A stretch of DNA of 64,000 bases from Streptomyces chattanoogensis (GCF_001294335.1 NZ_LGKG01000068.1:62001-126000), one strand, 5' to 3'; positions 33,981-43,503 are shown, counted from the stretch's first letter. The notes: generated by a model from the sequence alone, not told the origin. A program made the numbers and translations.

Positions 33981-34046
33981 TTCATACCGCCTTCATGCTT
34001 CATGGGTTGTCATGGGCCGTCATCGGCCGTCATGGCTGTCATCGGC
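33981..34046. repeat. Ten-base phased direct repeats in a divergent promoter
   Basis: GTCAT begins at 34009, 34019, 34029 and 34038, in units like GTCATGGGCC and GTCATCGGCC. Related TTCAT copies lie further upstream from 33981. The spacing is one DNA turn, so all copies face the same side of the helix. The array sits between the secreted-protein gene and the MFS gene. Confidence 0.6.
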
Positions 34047-34150
34047 ACCACGCTGCCCGGGGTCAGGACCTTGGGCCTAAGCCCCACGCCCGACCGGATC
34101 CCCGCCCCCGGACAGGGGCGCAGTCACATTTCGGCCCTTACGCTGGCCCG

Positions 34151-35623
34151 ATGACCGCCGACCACCCCGACCCGGGCGACACCGACGTCACCGCCCCCGA
34201 CGACCGCCCCGCCATACCCGGACCCCGGCGTCCGCCCCCGGACCGGGCGGCGGACGGCGGGGTGCTGTCCCGCCCGTACCGTGCGCTGACCCTCGGCATC
34301 ATCTCCGTCGTCTGCCTCGTCGCCTTCGAGGCGAGCGCGGTGAACACCGCGATGCCGGTCGCCGCCCGCGCCCTGGACGGCATCGGCCTCTACGCCTTCG
34401 CCTTCTCCGCCTACTTCACGGCGAGCCTGTTCGCCATGCCGCTCTCGGGCGAGTGGTGCGACCGGCGCGGGCCGCTCGCGCCGCTGTTCACCGGGATCGC
34501 GGCGTTCGGGGCGGGGCTGCTGGTCGCGGGCGGCGCGGGAACCATGGGGATGTTCGTCGCGGGCCGCGGGGTGCAGGGCATCGGCGGCGGGCTGGTGGTC
34601 GTCGCGCTGTACGTCGTGGTCGGCCGCGCCTACCCCGAGCGGCTGCGCCCGTCGGTCATGGCGTCCTTCTCGGCGGCCTGGGTGGTGCCGGTGATCGCCG
34701 GCCCGCTGGTCTCCGGCACGGTCACCGAACACCTCGGCTGGCGCTGGGTGTTCCTCTCCATCCCCGTCCTCATACTGCTGCCGCTCGCGGTGATGTTCCC
34801 GGCGCTGCGCAAGCTGCCCCGTACGGAGCGGGGCGAGGGCGGTGACGTGCGCCACATCCTGGGCAGCCGGCGCTGTCTGCTCGCACTGGCCGTCGCGGCC
34901 GGTGCGTGCCTGGTGCAGTACGCGGGGCAGCACCCGGGCTGGTTCGCCCTGCTGCCCGCCGCCGTGGGGGCCGCGCTGCTGGTCCCGGGCATCGTACGGC
35001 TGCTGCCCCGTGGCACGTTCCGGGCGGCGCGCGGCCTGCCGGCCGTCATCCTCATGCGCGGCCTGGCCGCCGGGGCGCTGGTCGCCGCCGAGAGTTTCAT
35101 CCCTCTGATGCTGGTCACCCAGCGCGGTCTGTCCGCCACCCTGGCCGGCCTCTCCCTCACCGGCGGCGGCCTGACCTGGGCGCTCGGCTCGTACGTACAG
35201 AGCCGGCCGCGCCTCGAGCCGTACCGGGAACGGCTGATGGGCCTGGGAATGGCCCTTCTGGCCGCCGCGATCGTGATGGTGCCGTCGGTGCTGCTCGACG
35301 GGGTTCCGGTCTGGATCGTCGCGGTGGCCTGGACGCTCGGCGACTTCGGCATGGGGCTCACCATCTCCAGCGGCGGCGTGCTGCTGCTGAAGCTGTCCCG
35401 GCCGGAGGAGGCGGGCATCAACGCGGCGTCGCTGCAGATATCGGATGCCCTGGGAAATGTCGCGTTCGTGGGGGTGAGCGGGGTGCTGTTCGTAGCCTTC
35501 GGCGGGGTTGCCGTGGGCGGAGCCGACGAGGGGCACCCGGCCGCGTTCGTCGCCGTCTTCGCGGCGATGGCGGTGGTGGCGGCGGTAAGTGCCGTCGTTT
35601 CGAGCCGGTTGCGCCCTGCGTAG
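34151..35623 (+). CDS. MFS transporter (multidrug exporter-like)
   Basis: 490 residues with a 50-residue hydrophilic N-terminus and 12 to 14 hydrophobic segments from about residue 48. Motif A is seen in SGEWCDRRGPLAPLF, and the fourth segment region GRGVQGIGGGLVVVALYVVVG is typical of drug:proton antiporters. The start at 34151 is the first ATG that gives a sensible N-terminus; no strong Shine-Dalgarno is present. The substrate is unknown. The stop lies 5 bases before repeat copy B. Confidence 0.85.
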   Translation: MTADHPDPGDTDVTAPDDRPAIPGPRRPPPDRAADGGVLSRPYRALTLGIISVVCLVAFEASAVNTAMPVAARALDGIGLYAFAFSAYFTASLFAMPLSGEWCDRRGPLAPLFTGIAAFGAGLLVAGGAGTMGMFVAGRGVQGIGGGLVVVALYVVVGRAYPERLRPSVMASFSAAWVVPVIAGPLVSGTVTEHLGWRWVFLSIPVLILLPLAVMFPALRKLPRTERGEGGDVRHILGSRRCLLALAVAAGACLVQYAGQHPGWFALLPAAVGAALLVPGIVRLLPRGTFRAARGLPAVILMRGLAAGALVAAESFIPLMLVTQRGLSATLAGLSLTGGGLTWALGSYVQSRPRLEPYRERLMGLGMALLAAAIVMVPSVLLDGVPVWIVAVAWTLGDFGMGLTISSGGVLLLKLSRPEEAGINAASLQISDALGNVAFVGVSGVLFVAFGGVAVGGADEGHPAAFVAVFAAMAVVAAVSAVVSSRLRPA

Positions 35624-35627
35624 GCCG

Positions 35628-36040
35628 GTCCGCTGCGCTTTGCCTGGGCCGTACGTTGTCGGCTTTCCCGCCGTGGTGTCTTCTCGCCGTTGCGCCTGCG
35701 GCGGGCGGTGCCGCTGCGCGGGGCTGTTCGGCAGCGGCGCCGGGCTTACACGGCTCCGCCGCTACAGCCCGGCACCTCCCCGTTGGGGTGGGGAGGACGG
35801 TGGGGGCGTATGTGATCGGTCAGGTGCGCCTGTCGGATCGGTCACAGCCGAACGGGACCTTCAACGCCCGCCCCCACCGGCCTCTCAACCCCCCACCCAC
35901 GGGAGGGGACGGACCGTAGGACGAAGTCCGTAGGGTCGGCCCCGCTCCCGACAAACCCCCGCCCGCCGCAGGCGCAACGGCGACAAACCCCCACGGCGGG
36001 ACGGCCGACAACGTGGGGAGAGACCAGCAAAGCGCAGCGG
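35628..36040. repeat. Intergenic inverted-repeat element, copy B
   Basis: The left arm (35628-35708) begins TCCGCTGCGCTTTGCCTGG. The inverted right arm (35961-36040) ends CCAGCAAAGCGCAGCGG. The ends match copy A. The centre differs: between CTTACACGGCTCC and GGACCGTAGGACGAAGTCC there are about 150 extra bases (35757-35912) with their own hairpin (CCTCCCC...GGGGAGG near 35776-35797) and two GATCGGTCA repeats. No reading frame is convincing. It fills the gap between the MFS gene and the helicase gene. Confidence 0.88.
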
Positions 36041-36086
36041 CTAGGCTGAGCCGGTTGCCGATCCCCGACCCAGCCCGACGGAGACC

Positions 36087-37883
36087 GTGACTACCACCAC
36101 CAGTGCCACCAACAACCACCACCTGTCCCCGGCCTTTCCGGGACGGGCCCCCTGGGGTACCGCGAACAAGCTGCGTGCCTGGCAGCAGGCGGCCATGGAC
36201 CGGTACATCCAGACCCAGCCGAGAGACTTCCTCGCCGTCGCGACGCCCGGCGCCGGCAAGACGACCTTCGCGCTCACCCTCGCCTCCTGGTTGCTGCACC
36301 ACCACGTCGTGCAGCAGGTGACGGTCGTCGCGCCGACCGAGCATCTGAAGAAGCAGTGGGCGGAGGCGGCGGCCCGGATCGGGATCAAGCTCGACCCGGA
36401 GTACAGCGCCGGCCCGCTGGGCCGCGAGTACCACGGCATTGCGATCACCTACGCGGGTGTCGGCGTCCGGCCGATGCTGCACCGGAACCGGATCGAGCAG
36501 CGGAAGACCCTGGTCATCCTCGACGAGATCCACCACGCCGGTGACTCGAAGTCGTGGGGCGAGGCGTGCCTGGAGGCGTTCGAGCCGGCCACCCGGCGGC
36601 TCGCGCTGACCGGTACGCCGTTCCGGTCGGACACCAACCCGATCCCGTTCGTGACGTACGAGGAGGGCAACGACGGCATCCGCCGCTCCTCGGCCGACTA
36701 CACCTACGGCTACGGGAACGCCCTGGGCGACGGCGTCGTCCGGCCCGTCATCTTCCTCTCCTACAGCGGCAACATGCGCTGGCGGACCAAGGCGGGGGAC
36801 GAGATCGCGGCCCGGCTCGGGGAGCCGATGACCAAGGACGCGGTCTCGCAGGCGTGGCGTACCGCCCTCGATCCGCGCGGCGACTGGATGCCGAATGTGC
36901 TGCGCGCGGCCGACCGGCGGCTGACGGAGGTCAGGAAGTCCATTCCGGACGCGGGCGCCCTGGTCATCGCCTCGGACCAGGAGCAGGCCCGGGCCTACGC
37001 CAAGCTGATCCGTGAGATCACCGGGCACGGCGCCACCCTGGTCCTGTCCGACGACTCCGGGGCCTCCCAGCGCATCGACGACTTCTCGCAGTCCGACGAC
37101 CGGTGGATGGTCGCGGTGCGGATGGTGTCGGAGGGCGTCGACGTACCGCGGCTGGCGGTCGGGGTGTATGCCACCACCATCTCCACGCCGCTGTTCTTCG
37201 CGCAGGCGGTGGGCCGCTTCGTACGGTCGCGGCGCCGTGGCGAGACCGCCTCCGTCTTCCTGCCCACCGTCCCGATGCTGCTCGGCTTCGCCAACGAGAT
37301 GGAGGTCGAGCGCGACCACGTGCTCGACAAGCCGAAGAAGGACGGGGAGGAAGACCCCTACGCCGAGTCCGAGAAGGAGATGGACGAGGCGAACAAGGAG
37401 CAGGACGAGGACACCGGCGAGCAGGAGCAGTTCTCGTTCGAGGCGCTGGAGTCGGAGGCGGTCTTCGACCGGGTCCTCTACGACGGCGCCGAATTCGGCA
37501 TGCAGGCGCACGCGGGCAGCGAGGAGGAGCAGGACTACCTCGGCATCCCCGGGCTGCTGGAGCCCGACCAGGTGCAGATGCTGCTGCAGAAGCGGCAGGC
37601 CCGGCAGATAGCCCACAGCAGGAAGAAGCCGGACGCCGAGGCCGATCTGCTGGAGCTGCCCGCCGAGCGGCGCCCGGTGGTCAGCCACAAGGAGATGCTG
37701 GAGCTCAGAAAGCAGCTGAACACGCTGGTCGGCGCGTATGTGCACCAGAGCGGCAAGCCGCACGGGGTGATCCACACCGAGCTGCGGCGGGTGTGCGGGG
37801 GACCGCCGAGCGCGGAGGCCACGGCCGGGCAGCTGAACGAGCGGATCAAGAAGGTACGGGAGTGGGCGACGCGGATGCGGTGA
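36087..37883 (+). CDS. DEAD/DEAH-box superfamily 2 helicase
   Basis: 598 residues from GTG 36087. The first RecA domain has a Q-like WQQAAMDRYI, Walker A TPGAGKTTFA (about 53-60), Ia VVAPTEHLKKQW, the DEAH-type box DEIHHAGDS (Asp about 146) and motif III ALTGTPFRSD. The second domain has MVSEGVDVPRLAVGVYAT and QAVGRFVRSRR. The C-terminal part is acidic (EEDPYAESEKEMDEANKEQ) and helical. It resembles actinobacterial helicases of unknown role. TAGGCT at 36042-36047, beside the end of copy B, may be its -10 box. Confidence 0.88.
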   Translation: MTTTTSATNNHHLSPAFPGRAPWGTANKLRAWQQAAMDRYIQTQPRDFLAVATPGAGKTTFALTLASWLLHHHVVQQVTVVAPTEHLKKQWAEAAARIGIKLDPEYSAGPLGREYHGIAITYAGVGVRPMLHRNRIEQRKTLVILDEIHHAGDSKSWGEACLEAFEPATRRLALTGTPFRSDTNPIPFVTYEEGNDGIRRSSADYTYGYGNALGDGVVRPVIFLSYSGNMRWRTKAGDEIAARLGEPMTKDAVSQAWRTALDPRGDWMPNVLRAADRRLTEVRKSIPDAGALVIASDQEQARAYAKLIREITGHGATLVLSDDSGASQRIDDFSQSDDRWMVAVRMVSEGVDVPRLAVGVYATTISTPLFFAQAVGRFVRSRRRGETASVFLPTVPMLLGFANEMEVERDHVLDKPKKDGEEDPYAESEKEMDEANKEQDEDTGEQEQFSFEALESEAVFDRVLYDGAEFGMQAHAGSEEEQDYLGIPGLLEPDQVQMLLQKRQARQIAHSRKKPDAEADLLELPAERRPVVSHKEMLELRKQLNTLVGAYVHQSGKPHGVIHTELRRVCGGPPSAEATAGQLNERIKKVREWATRMR

Positions 37884-37927
37884 GCCGCGCTCCCCTCCGG
37901 AGCCACCGGCTTCCCGTCTCGCGTAGT

Positions 37928-37957
37928 GGGCGGTGCACCTCTGACGGTGCGCCGCCC
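37928..37957. terminator. Hairpin terminator after the helicase gene
   Basis: GGGCGGTGCACC pairs with GGTGCGCCGCCC apart from one mismatch across a 6-base loop. The rest of the gap up to 38190 has no gene; a CTACTGT near 38044 might be a -10 box for the IclR gene. Confidence 0.75.
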
Positions 37958-38190
37958 GTCGTCATTCCTGGGATCATTCCGGATATTCCGGGCGCGGAAG
38001 CCCGGATTCTGGACGGACTCTTCCGCTGACCGGACTTGCTCGCTACTGTCCCGGTCACGCACACGCCCCGTGGCAGCGCCGCCGCGGAGCGCAGCCGGTG
38101 CATGCGGCCGGCGGCCTCTTGCGACGCTGCAACGGGATACACGCAGCTCGCGTCCTGCACGAGCGCCGCCACTCACACAGGAGGGGCGTC

Positions 38191-38832
38191 GTGACAGCGG
38201 AGACCTCCCAGACGCTTGACCGGGGCCTGCGGGTCCTCAAACTTCTCGCCGACACCGACCACGGGCTGACCGTCACCGAGCTGTCCAACAAGCTCGGCGT
38301 CAACCGCACCGTCGTCTACCGTCTGCTGGCGACCCTGGAGCAGCACGCTCTGGTGCGCCGGGACATAGGCGGCCGGGCCAGAGTCGGCCTCGGGGTGCTC
38401 CGCCTGGGCCGCCAGGTGCATCCGCTGGTCAGAGAGGCGGCGCTGCCCGCGCTGCGCTCGCTCGCCGAGGACATCGGCGCCACCGCGCATCTGACCCTGG
38501 TCGACGGCACCGAGGCGCTGGCCGTCGCGGTGGTCGAGCCCACCTGGACGGACTACCACGTCGCGTACCGGGCCGGTTTCCGTCATCCGCTGGACCGGGG
38601 TGCCGCCGGCCGGGCCATCCTCAAGGCCCGCCAGGGCTACACCCAGGACGCCGGACTCGCCCTGACACACGGCGAGCTGGAGGCCGGGGCCAGTGGAGCG
38701 GCGGCGCCGCTGCTCGGGGTGAGCGGTATCGAGGGCAGTGTGGGTGTGGTGATGCTCGCCGACACCGTCTCGGAGCGGATCGGGCCGCGGGTGGTCGAGG
38801 CGGCCCGGGAGGTGTCGGAGGCGCTGCGGTGA
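38191..38832 (+). CDS. IclR-family transcriptional regulator
   Basis: 213 residues from GTG 38191, chosen because AGGAGGGG lies 6 bases upstream. The winged helix is about 5-65 (TLDRGLRVLKLLADTDHGLTVTELS; NRTVVYRLLATLEQHALVRR) and the GAF-like effector domain about 80-205 (GATAHLTLVDGTEALAVAVV; HPLDRGAAGRAIL). The effector domain is shorter than in many IclR proteins. The ligand and targets are unknown. It precedes the Lon-like protease gene in the same direction. Confidence 0.88.
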   Translation: MTAETSQTLDRGLRVLKLLADTDHGLTVTELSNKLGVNRTVVYRLLATLEQHALVRRDIGGRARVGLGVLRLGRQVHPLVREAALPALRSLAEDIGATAHLTLVDGTEALAVAVVEPTWTDYHVAYRAGFRHPLDRGAAGRAILKARQGYTQDAGLALTHGELEAGASGAAAPLLGVSGIEGSVGVVMLADTVSERIGPRVVEAAREVSEALR

Positions 38833-38954
38833 CCTCGCGGCCGGCCGCCGGGGCGTCCCCAGTACGGCCCGGTCCTGTGAAGGCGCCGTGGCCGAGTCGT
38901 GATGCCGCAGCGCCTTGAGGGGCTGGTGAGGGAGGGGTCATCTAGGCTGGCGGG

Positions 38955-39740
38955 GTGTCTGCACGCGTTCGCGCCCTTTCGGTCTGCACCGCCCTCGTCC
39001 TCGCCCTTCTCCTCACGGCCGCCCTGGCGCCGCTGCCGTACTCGGTCGCCTATCCCGGGATGACGGCCAATGTGCTCGGTGAGGACAAGGGCAAGCCGGT
39101 GATCACCATCACCGGCGCCGGTACCCGCAAGACGGGCGGCCAGCTGCGGATGACCTCCATCGTCGCTACCGGACCGGACGCCTCCGTCCGGCTTCCGGAC
39201 ATCCTCAACGCCTGGTTCCGTACGGACGAGGCGGCGATGCCGCGCGAGGCGGTCTATCCGGTGGGCGAGAACACCGAGGAGATCGCGGAGCACAACGCGA
39301 AGCAGATGAAGCACTCCCAGGACACCGCCACCGCCGCCGCGCTGCACCAGCTGAACAGGTCGCCCAAGGGCATCAAGGTCAAGCTGAGCCTCGCGGACGT
39401 CGGCGGGCCCAGTGCCGGGCTGATGTTCGCGCTCGGCATCGTCGACAAGCTGGCCGGCGACGGCAAGGGCGGCGATCTGACCGGCGGCCGCACCATCGCG
39501 GGCACCGGCACCATCACCGCGGAGGGCAAGGTCGGCGCGGTCGGCGGCGTCGCCCTCAAGACCCAGGCGGCGCACCGCGACGGCGCCACCGTCTTCCTGG
39601 TCCCCCGGCAGGAGTGTTCCGACGCCCGTGCCGAGCTTCCCCGGGGTGTGCGGCTGGTCCCGGTCACCACTCTGGGCGGCGCGCTCGACGCCCTCAAGGC
39701 CCTCAACTCCGGGGGCAGCGTGCCGAGTTGCCCGAGTTAG
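38955..39740 (+). CDS. Membrane-anchored Lon-like (S16) serine protease domain protein
   Basis: 261 residues from GTG 38955. One N-terminal membrane segment (about 8-30, VCTALVLALLLTAALAPL) anchors an extracytoplasmic domain. The S16 (Lon) proteolytic domain is about 130-250: Ser about 153 in DVGGPSAGLMFALGI and Lys about 202 in GKVGAVGGVALKTQAA form the expected dyad. No ATPase part is present, and the PDZ domain found in longer relatives (YlbL type) is not obvious. The substrate is unknown. Confidence 0.85.
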   Translation: MSARVRALSVCTALVLALLLTAALAPLPYSVAYPGMTANVLGEDKGKPVITITGAGTRKTGGQLRMTSIVATGPDASVRLPDILNAWFRTDEAAMPREAVYPVGENTEEIAEHNAKQMKHSQDTATAAALHQLNRSPKGIKVKLSLADVGGPSAGLMFALGIVDKLAGDGKGGDLTGGRTIAGTGTITAEGKVGAVGGVALKTQAAHRDGATVFLVPRQECSDARAELPRGVRLVPVTTLGGALDALKALNSGGSVPSCPS

Positions 39741-39773
39741 CGGAGTCGAGGGCCCGGGCGGACACCGCCGTGC

Positions 39774-40196
39774 TCAGAGGGTGGCGATGACTTCCTCGGA
39801 CTGGGTGGAGAACGAGCCGTTCTCGTCCCAGTAGAAGACGGTGACCTTCACCTTGTCGCCCTTGACGAAGCCCTTGCCGGCCGGCGTGAGCTTCATCTGC
39901 ACGGCGCGGGTGCCGAAGTCGCAGGTGAGCTTGGCCGCGTCGAGGGCTCCCGCGGCGCTCTTCTTCCCGCCGGTGACCTTGGTGGCGTAGCCGGTCACCT
40001 GGAGGTTCACGCCGGTGTCGCACGAGTACTTGATGTTCAGCTCCGGGCCCGACTTGGCCAGCGAGACCTTGTCGATGGCCAGCAGGTTGGCCTTGGCCGA
40101 GGCCGTGGGTGCGGCGGCCAGGGTGCCGGCAACGGCCAGCGCGGCGACGGTGGCGGCACCGGCGAGGCGGCGTCGGACTATTCGGGATGCCTTCAT
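39774..40196 (-). CDS. Small secreted protein
   Basis: 140 residues with a clear Sec signal peptide (MKASRIVRRRLAGAATVAAL, cleavage after about ASA at 34). The mature domain is about 105 residues, beta-rich and Lys-rich, with two Cys (YSCDTGVN and LTCDFGT) likely to form a disulfide. I recognise no family. The ATG at 40196 has a GGAA-type site upstream. It stands alone between the Lon-like protease (convergent) and the transporter operon. Confidence 0.75.
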   Translation of the reverse strand: MKASRIVRRRLAGAATVAALAVAGTLAAAPTASAKANLLAIDKVSLAKSGPELNIKYSCDTGVNLQVTGYATKVTGGKKSAAGALDAAKLTCDFGTRAVQMKLTPAGKGFVKGDKVKVTVFYWDENGSFSTQSEEVIATL

Positions 40197-40312
40197 GGAG
40201 TTCCTTCCCCCTGCATGGTCAATGCTGCGGTCTCTGCGGCGACGCCGCAGATGTTCGTTTTGGGCAGCATGAACCATACGTGATCTTGCGGGGCACCCGG
40301 ACTCTTTTGGCA

Positions 40313-41344
40313 CTATCCGCCGCCCTCCTTGATGAACCCCTCCTTGACCAGCCAGTTCTTGGCGACCTCGTGCGGGTCCTCGCCGTCCACGTCCACCTTG
40401 CGGTTGAGCTCCTGGGCGACGGTGTTGTTCAGGGCCCTGGTGACCGGCGCGAGCAGGGGGGCGATCCCCGGGTACTTCTTCATCGTTGCGGCGTTCATCT
40501 CGGGTGCCGCGTTGTAGTTCGGGAAGAAGTGCTTGTCGTCGGCGAGGACCTTCAGGCCCATCACCCCGATCCGGCCGTCGGTGGTGAAGACCTCGCCGAA
40601 GGTGCAGGAGGTGCCCTGCCGGGTCTCGGTGTACACGACGCCGCCGGTCATCTTGCGGATGTTGCCGGAGGGGATGGTCATGCCGTAGGTCCGCGCCATG
40701 CCGGGCAGGCCGTCGTTGCGGGTGGCGAATTCGTTCTCCACGCACAGTGTGACCGCGCCGGGGTTCCGCTTCAGCAGCGCCGCGACGTCCGAGAGGTTCT
40801 TGACCGGGTACTTCTTGAGGTTGGCGGCGTTCAGCGCCAGCGCGTAGGTGTTGTTGAGGCTGGACTGCGGCAGCCACACGATGCCGTTCTTGCGGTCCGC
40901 GTCGCGCACCGCCGCCCACTGCTGGTGGATGTCCGGGATCGGCTTCACATGGCCGAGGTGGGTGATCCAGCCGGTGCCGGTGTACTCGTACATCCCGTCC
41001 GCGGTGCCGGTGCGTACGGCCTCGCGGGCGCCGATGGTGCCCTGGATGTTGGTCTTGTCGATGACGGTGGCGCCCGCGGCCTTGAAGACCAGGCCCATGA
41101 TCTGGCCGAGGACGAGGTTCTCGGTGAACTCCTTGGACGTCACGGTGAGCGTGGCGCCCTTGAGCGGCAGGCCCCGGCCGACCGTGCCGGGCCTGACGCC
41201 GTCGGTCATCGGGCTGCCGCTGACCAGCCCGCAGCCGCTCAGCGCGGCCCCGGTGAGCAGCAGCCCGGCCAGCGCGACGGCGGCGGTACGGTGCCGGCCG
41301 GCCGTACGGGGGCGGGGGCGTCGGATCGTTCGGCACAGCGCCAT
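40313..41344 (-). CDS. Osmoprotectant ABC transporter substrate-binding lipoprotein (OpuCC/ProX-like)
   Basis: 343 residues. The lipobox LSGCGLVSG (Cys about 38) follows a hydrophobic signal, so the mature protein is lipid-anchored outside the membrane. The fold is that of quaternary-amine-binding proteins (TVTSKEFTENLVLGQIMGLV; AREAVRTGTADGMYEYTGTG; the Trp/Tyr-rich pocket would hold glycine betaine, choline or carnitine). Its start overlaps the stop of the upstream permease (TGATG). It is the last gene of the transporter unit. Confidence 0.9.
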   Translation of the reverse strand: MALCRTIRRPRPRTAGRHRTAAVALAGLLLTGAALSGCGLVSGSPMTDGVRPGTVGRGLPLKGATLTVTSKEFTENLVLGQIMGLVFKAAGATVIDKTNIQGTIGAREAVRTGTADGMYEYTGTGWITHLGHVKPIPDIHQQWAAVRDADRKNGIVWLPQSSLNNTYALALNAANLKKYPVKNLSDVAALLKRNPGAVTLCVENEFATRNDGLPGMARTYGMTIPSGNIRKMTGGVVYTETRQGTSCTFGEVFTTDGRIGVMGLKVLADDKHFFPNYNAAPEMNAATMKKYPGIAPLLAPVTRALNNTVAQELNRKVDVDGEDPHEVAKNWLVKEGFIKEGGG

Positions 41345-42222
41345 CAGCTCGTCCCCTCCAGGCCGCGCGGCCGCAGCAGCAGTTCGGCCAGCGAGGCCAG
41401 CCACTCCACGAGCAGTGCCAGCGCCACCGTCAGCACCGAGCCGAGGATCAGTACGGGCATCCGCTGGGTGATGATGCCCGCCGAGATCAGATCGCCCAGC
41501 CCGCCGCCCCCGCCGAAGGTGGCCAGCGTCGCGGTGCCGACGTTCAGCACGAGCGCGGTGCGCACCCCCGCCAGGATCAGGGGCACGGCCAGGGGGAGCT
41601 CCACCTTGCGCAGCACGCCCGTCGGGGACATGCCGATACCGCGGGCCGCCTCGGTCAGCGTCGGGTCGATGCCGCGCAGCCCGGCGATGGTGTTGGCCAG
41701 TACCGGCAGCACGGCGTAGATGACCATGCCGACGATGGCGGAGCGCGCGCCGATGCCGAGCCAGATGACCAGCAGCACCAGCAGGCCCAGGGCGGGGATG
41801 GCCTGGCCGAGGTTGGCGACGGCCATCGCGACGGGGGTGGCCCTGCGCAGCCTGGCGCGGGTCAGCGCGATGCCCAGCGGGATCGCGATGATCAGCACGA
41901 AGAAGGTGGAGACCGCGGTGAGCTGGATGTGCTGGCGCAGCGCCAGCCACACCTTGCCGTTGTCCACGGCCTGGTGCGCGATGGAGTCCAGGCGGGCGCC
42001 GCGGAACCACAGCCAGGTGGCGAGCAGCGCGGCCACCAGGAAGACCGGCATGAACGTCCACTTCTGCCAGCTGATCCGGCGGGCACCGGGAGCGGGGGCG
42101 CGGACCGGCGCCTCCCCGGCGGCGGTCTCCCGTTCCGCCATGTCCGCGTCGTCCAGGTGGGCGAGCCCGTCCACCTTGCGGCCGCCCGACGCGCCCCCGC
42201 TGCCGCCCGGCCCCGAGGTCAT
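41344..42222 (-). CDS. Osmoprotectant ABC transporter permease (second)
   Basis: 292 residues with a hydrophilic N-terminal 50 residues and about six membrane segments. The inner-membrane EAA-like motif is GIDPTLTEAARGIGMSPTGVLRKVELPLAVP. It pairs with the permease at 43504 to form the membrane channel. The start (ATG 42222) overlaps the ATPase stop by 4 bases, and its own stop overlaps the binding-protein gene. Confidence 0.9.
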   Translation of the reverse strand: MTSGPGGSGGASGGRKVDGLAHLDDADMAERETAAGEAPVRAPAPGARRISWQKWTFMPVFLVAALLATWLWFRGARLDSIAHQAVDNGKVWLALRQHIQLTAVSTFFVLIIAIPLGIALTRARLRRATPVAMAVANLGQAIPALGLLVLLVIWLGIGARSAIVGMVIYAVLPVLANTIAGLRGIDPTLTEAARGIGMSPTGVLRKVELPLAVPLILAGVRTALVLNVGTATLATFGGGGGLGDLISAGIITQRMPVLILGSVLTVALALLVEWLASLAELLLRPRGLEGTS

Positions 42223-43466
42223 GCCCGGCCCCCCGGGCCGCCCTCGCCGGTGTCCAGGCCCTCCTGCGCCAGCCGGGTCTCGCGTTCCCGCTGCTCCTGG
42301 AGGTCGTGCTGATGCGCCAGGGCCTCCAGGCGGTCCGCCTCCAGCAGTTCGTGGACGTTGTTCATCAGCGTCTCCACGTCGACCACGCCGGTGTACTCGC
42401 CGCGCCGCCCGGTGACCGCGACCCGCCCGGCGTTGTCGGTGAGCACCGCCTCCAGCGCATCGCGCAGCGTGGCATCGCGGGTGACCGTGTCGGTGACGAG
42501 CGTCCCGGCCCGCGCCAGCGATCCCTTGGCCCGCGACAGGTCGCCCCGCCGCAGCCATTTGTACGGGCGCCGGTTGCGGTCCAGCAGCAGCAGCTCGTTG
42601 GTGGCGCCGGAGCGCAGGGTGTCGAAGATGTCCTGGAGGGGGTCGTCGACGCCGGCGGTCGGGAAGTCGACGACGCCCACATCCCGTACGCGGGTGAGGT
42701 TGAGCCGTTTGAGCGCCGCGCCCGCGCCCACGAAACCGGAGACGAAGTCGTCCGTGGGGTTGGTCAGGATCGCCTCGGGGGTGTCGAACTGGGCGATGTG
42801 CGAGCGCTCGCGCAGGACGGCGATGCGGTCGCCGAGCTTGATGGCCTCGTCGAAGTCGTGGGTGACGAAGCAGATGGTCTTGTGGAGCTCGTGCTGGAGC
42901 CGGATCAGCTCGTCCTGGAGGTGGTCGCGGGTGATCGGGTCGACCGCGCCGAACGGCTCGTCCATCAGCAGCACGGGCGGGTCGGCGGCGAGCGCGCGGG
43001 CGACGCCGACGCGCTGCTGCTGGCCGCCGGAGAGCTGGCGTGGGTAGCGGCCGTGGAATTCGCCCGGGTCCAGCCCGACCAGGTCGAGCATCTCCTCCAC
43101 CCGGCTGCCGACCCGTGCCCTGGACCAGCCGATCATCTTCGGGACCAGCGCGATGTTCTGGGCGACCGTCATATGGGGGAAGAGGCCGGACGCCTGGATG
43201 GCGTAGCCGATCTTGCGGCGCAGTCTGACCGGGTCCATGTCGGTGACGTCCTCGTCGCCGATCCGGATCCGCCCCGAGGTCGGCTCGATCAGCCGGTTGA
43301 TCATCTTCAGGGTGGTGGACTTCCCGCATCCGGACGGGCCGACGAAGATCACCGTCTCGCCGGCCCTGACCTCCAGATTGACGTTGTCCACCGCGGGGCC
43401 GGTGCTCCCCGGATAGATCTTCGTCAGGTTCTCCAGGTGGATACGGGCCCCGGAGGTGGCCGTCAT
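42219..43466 (-). CDS. Osmoprotectant ABC transporter ATPase with CBS domains (OpuCA-like)
   Basis: 415 residues from ATG 43466 (AGGAG five bases upstream; a GTG at 43511 would add 15). Walker A is VGPSGCGKSTTLKM, the signature LSGGQQQRVGVARAL, Walker B VLLMDEPFGAVDP. The C-terminal third holds two CBS repeats (ELLLLDRNRRPYKWLRRGDL; TLRDALEAVLTDNAGRVAV), which in OpuA-type transporters sense ionic strength or nucleotides. It ends in a Glu/Arg-rich tail. Confidence 0.92.
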   Translation of the reverse strand: MTATSGARIHLENLTKIYPGSTGPAVDNVNLEVRAGETVIFVGPSGCGKSTTLKMINRLIEPTSGRIRIGDEDVTDMDPVRLRRKIGYAIQASGLFPHMTVAQNIALVPKMIGWSRARVGSRVEEMLDLVGLDPGEFHGRYPRQLSGGQQQRVGVARALAADPPVLLMDEPFGAVDPITRDHLQDELIRLQHELHKTICFVTHDFDEAIKLGDRIAVLRERSHIAQFDTPEAILTNPTDDFVSGFVGAGAALKRLNLTRVRDVGVVDFPTAGVDDPLQDIFDTLRSGATNELLLLDRNRRPYKWLRRGDLSRAKGSLARAGTLVTDTVTRDATLRDALEAVLTDNAGRVAVTGRRGEYTGVVDVETLMNNVHELLEADRLEALAHQHDLQEQRERETRLAQEGLDTGEGGPGGRA

Positions 43467-43503
43467 CGCGCTCCTGCCGGTGCTGGCGCTGGTCCCGGAC
43501 GGC

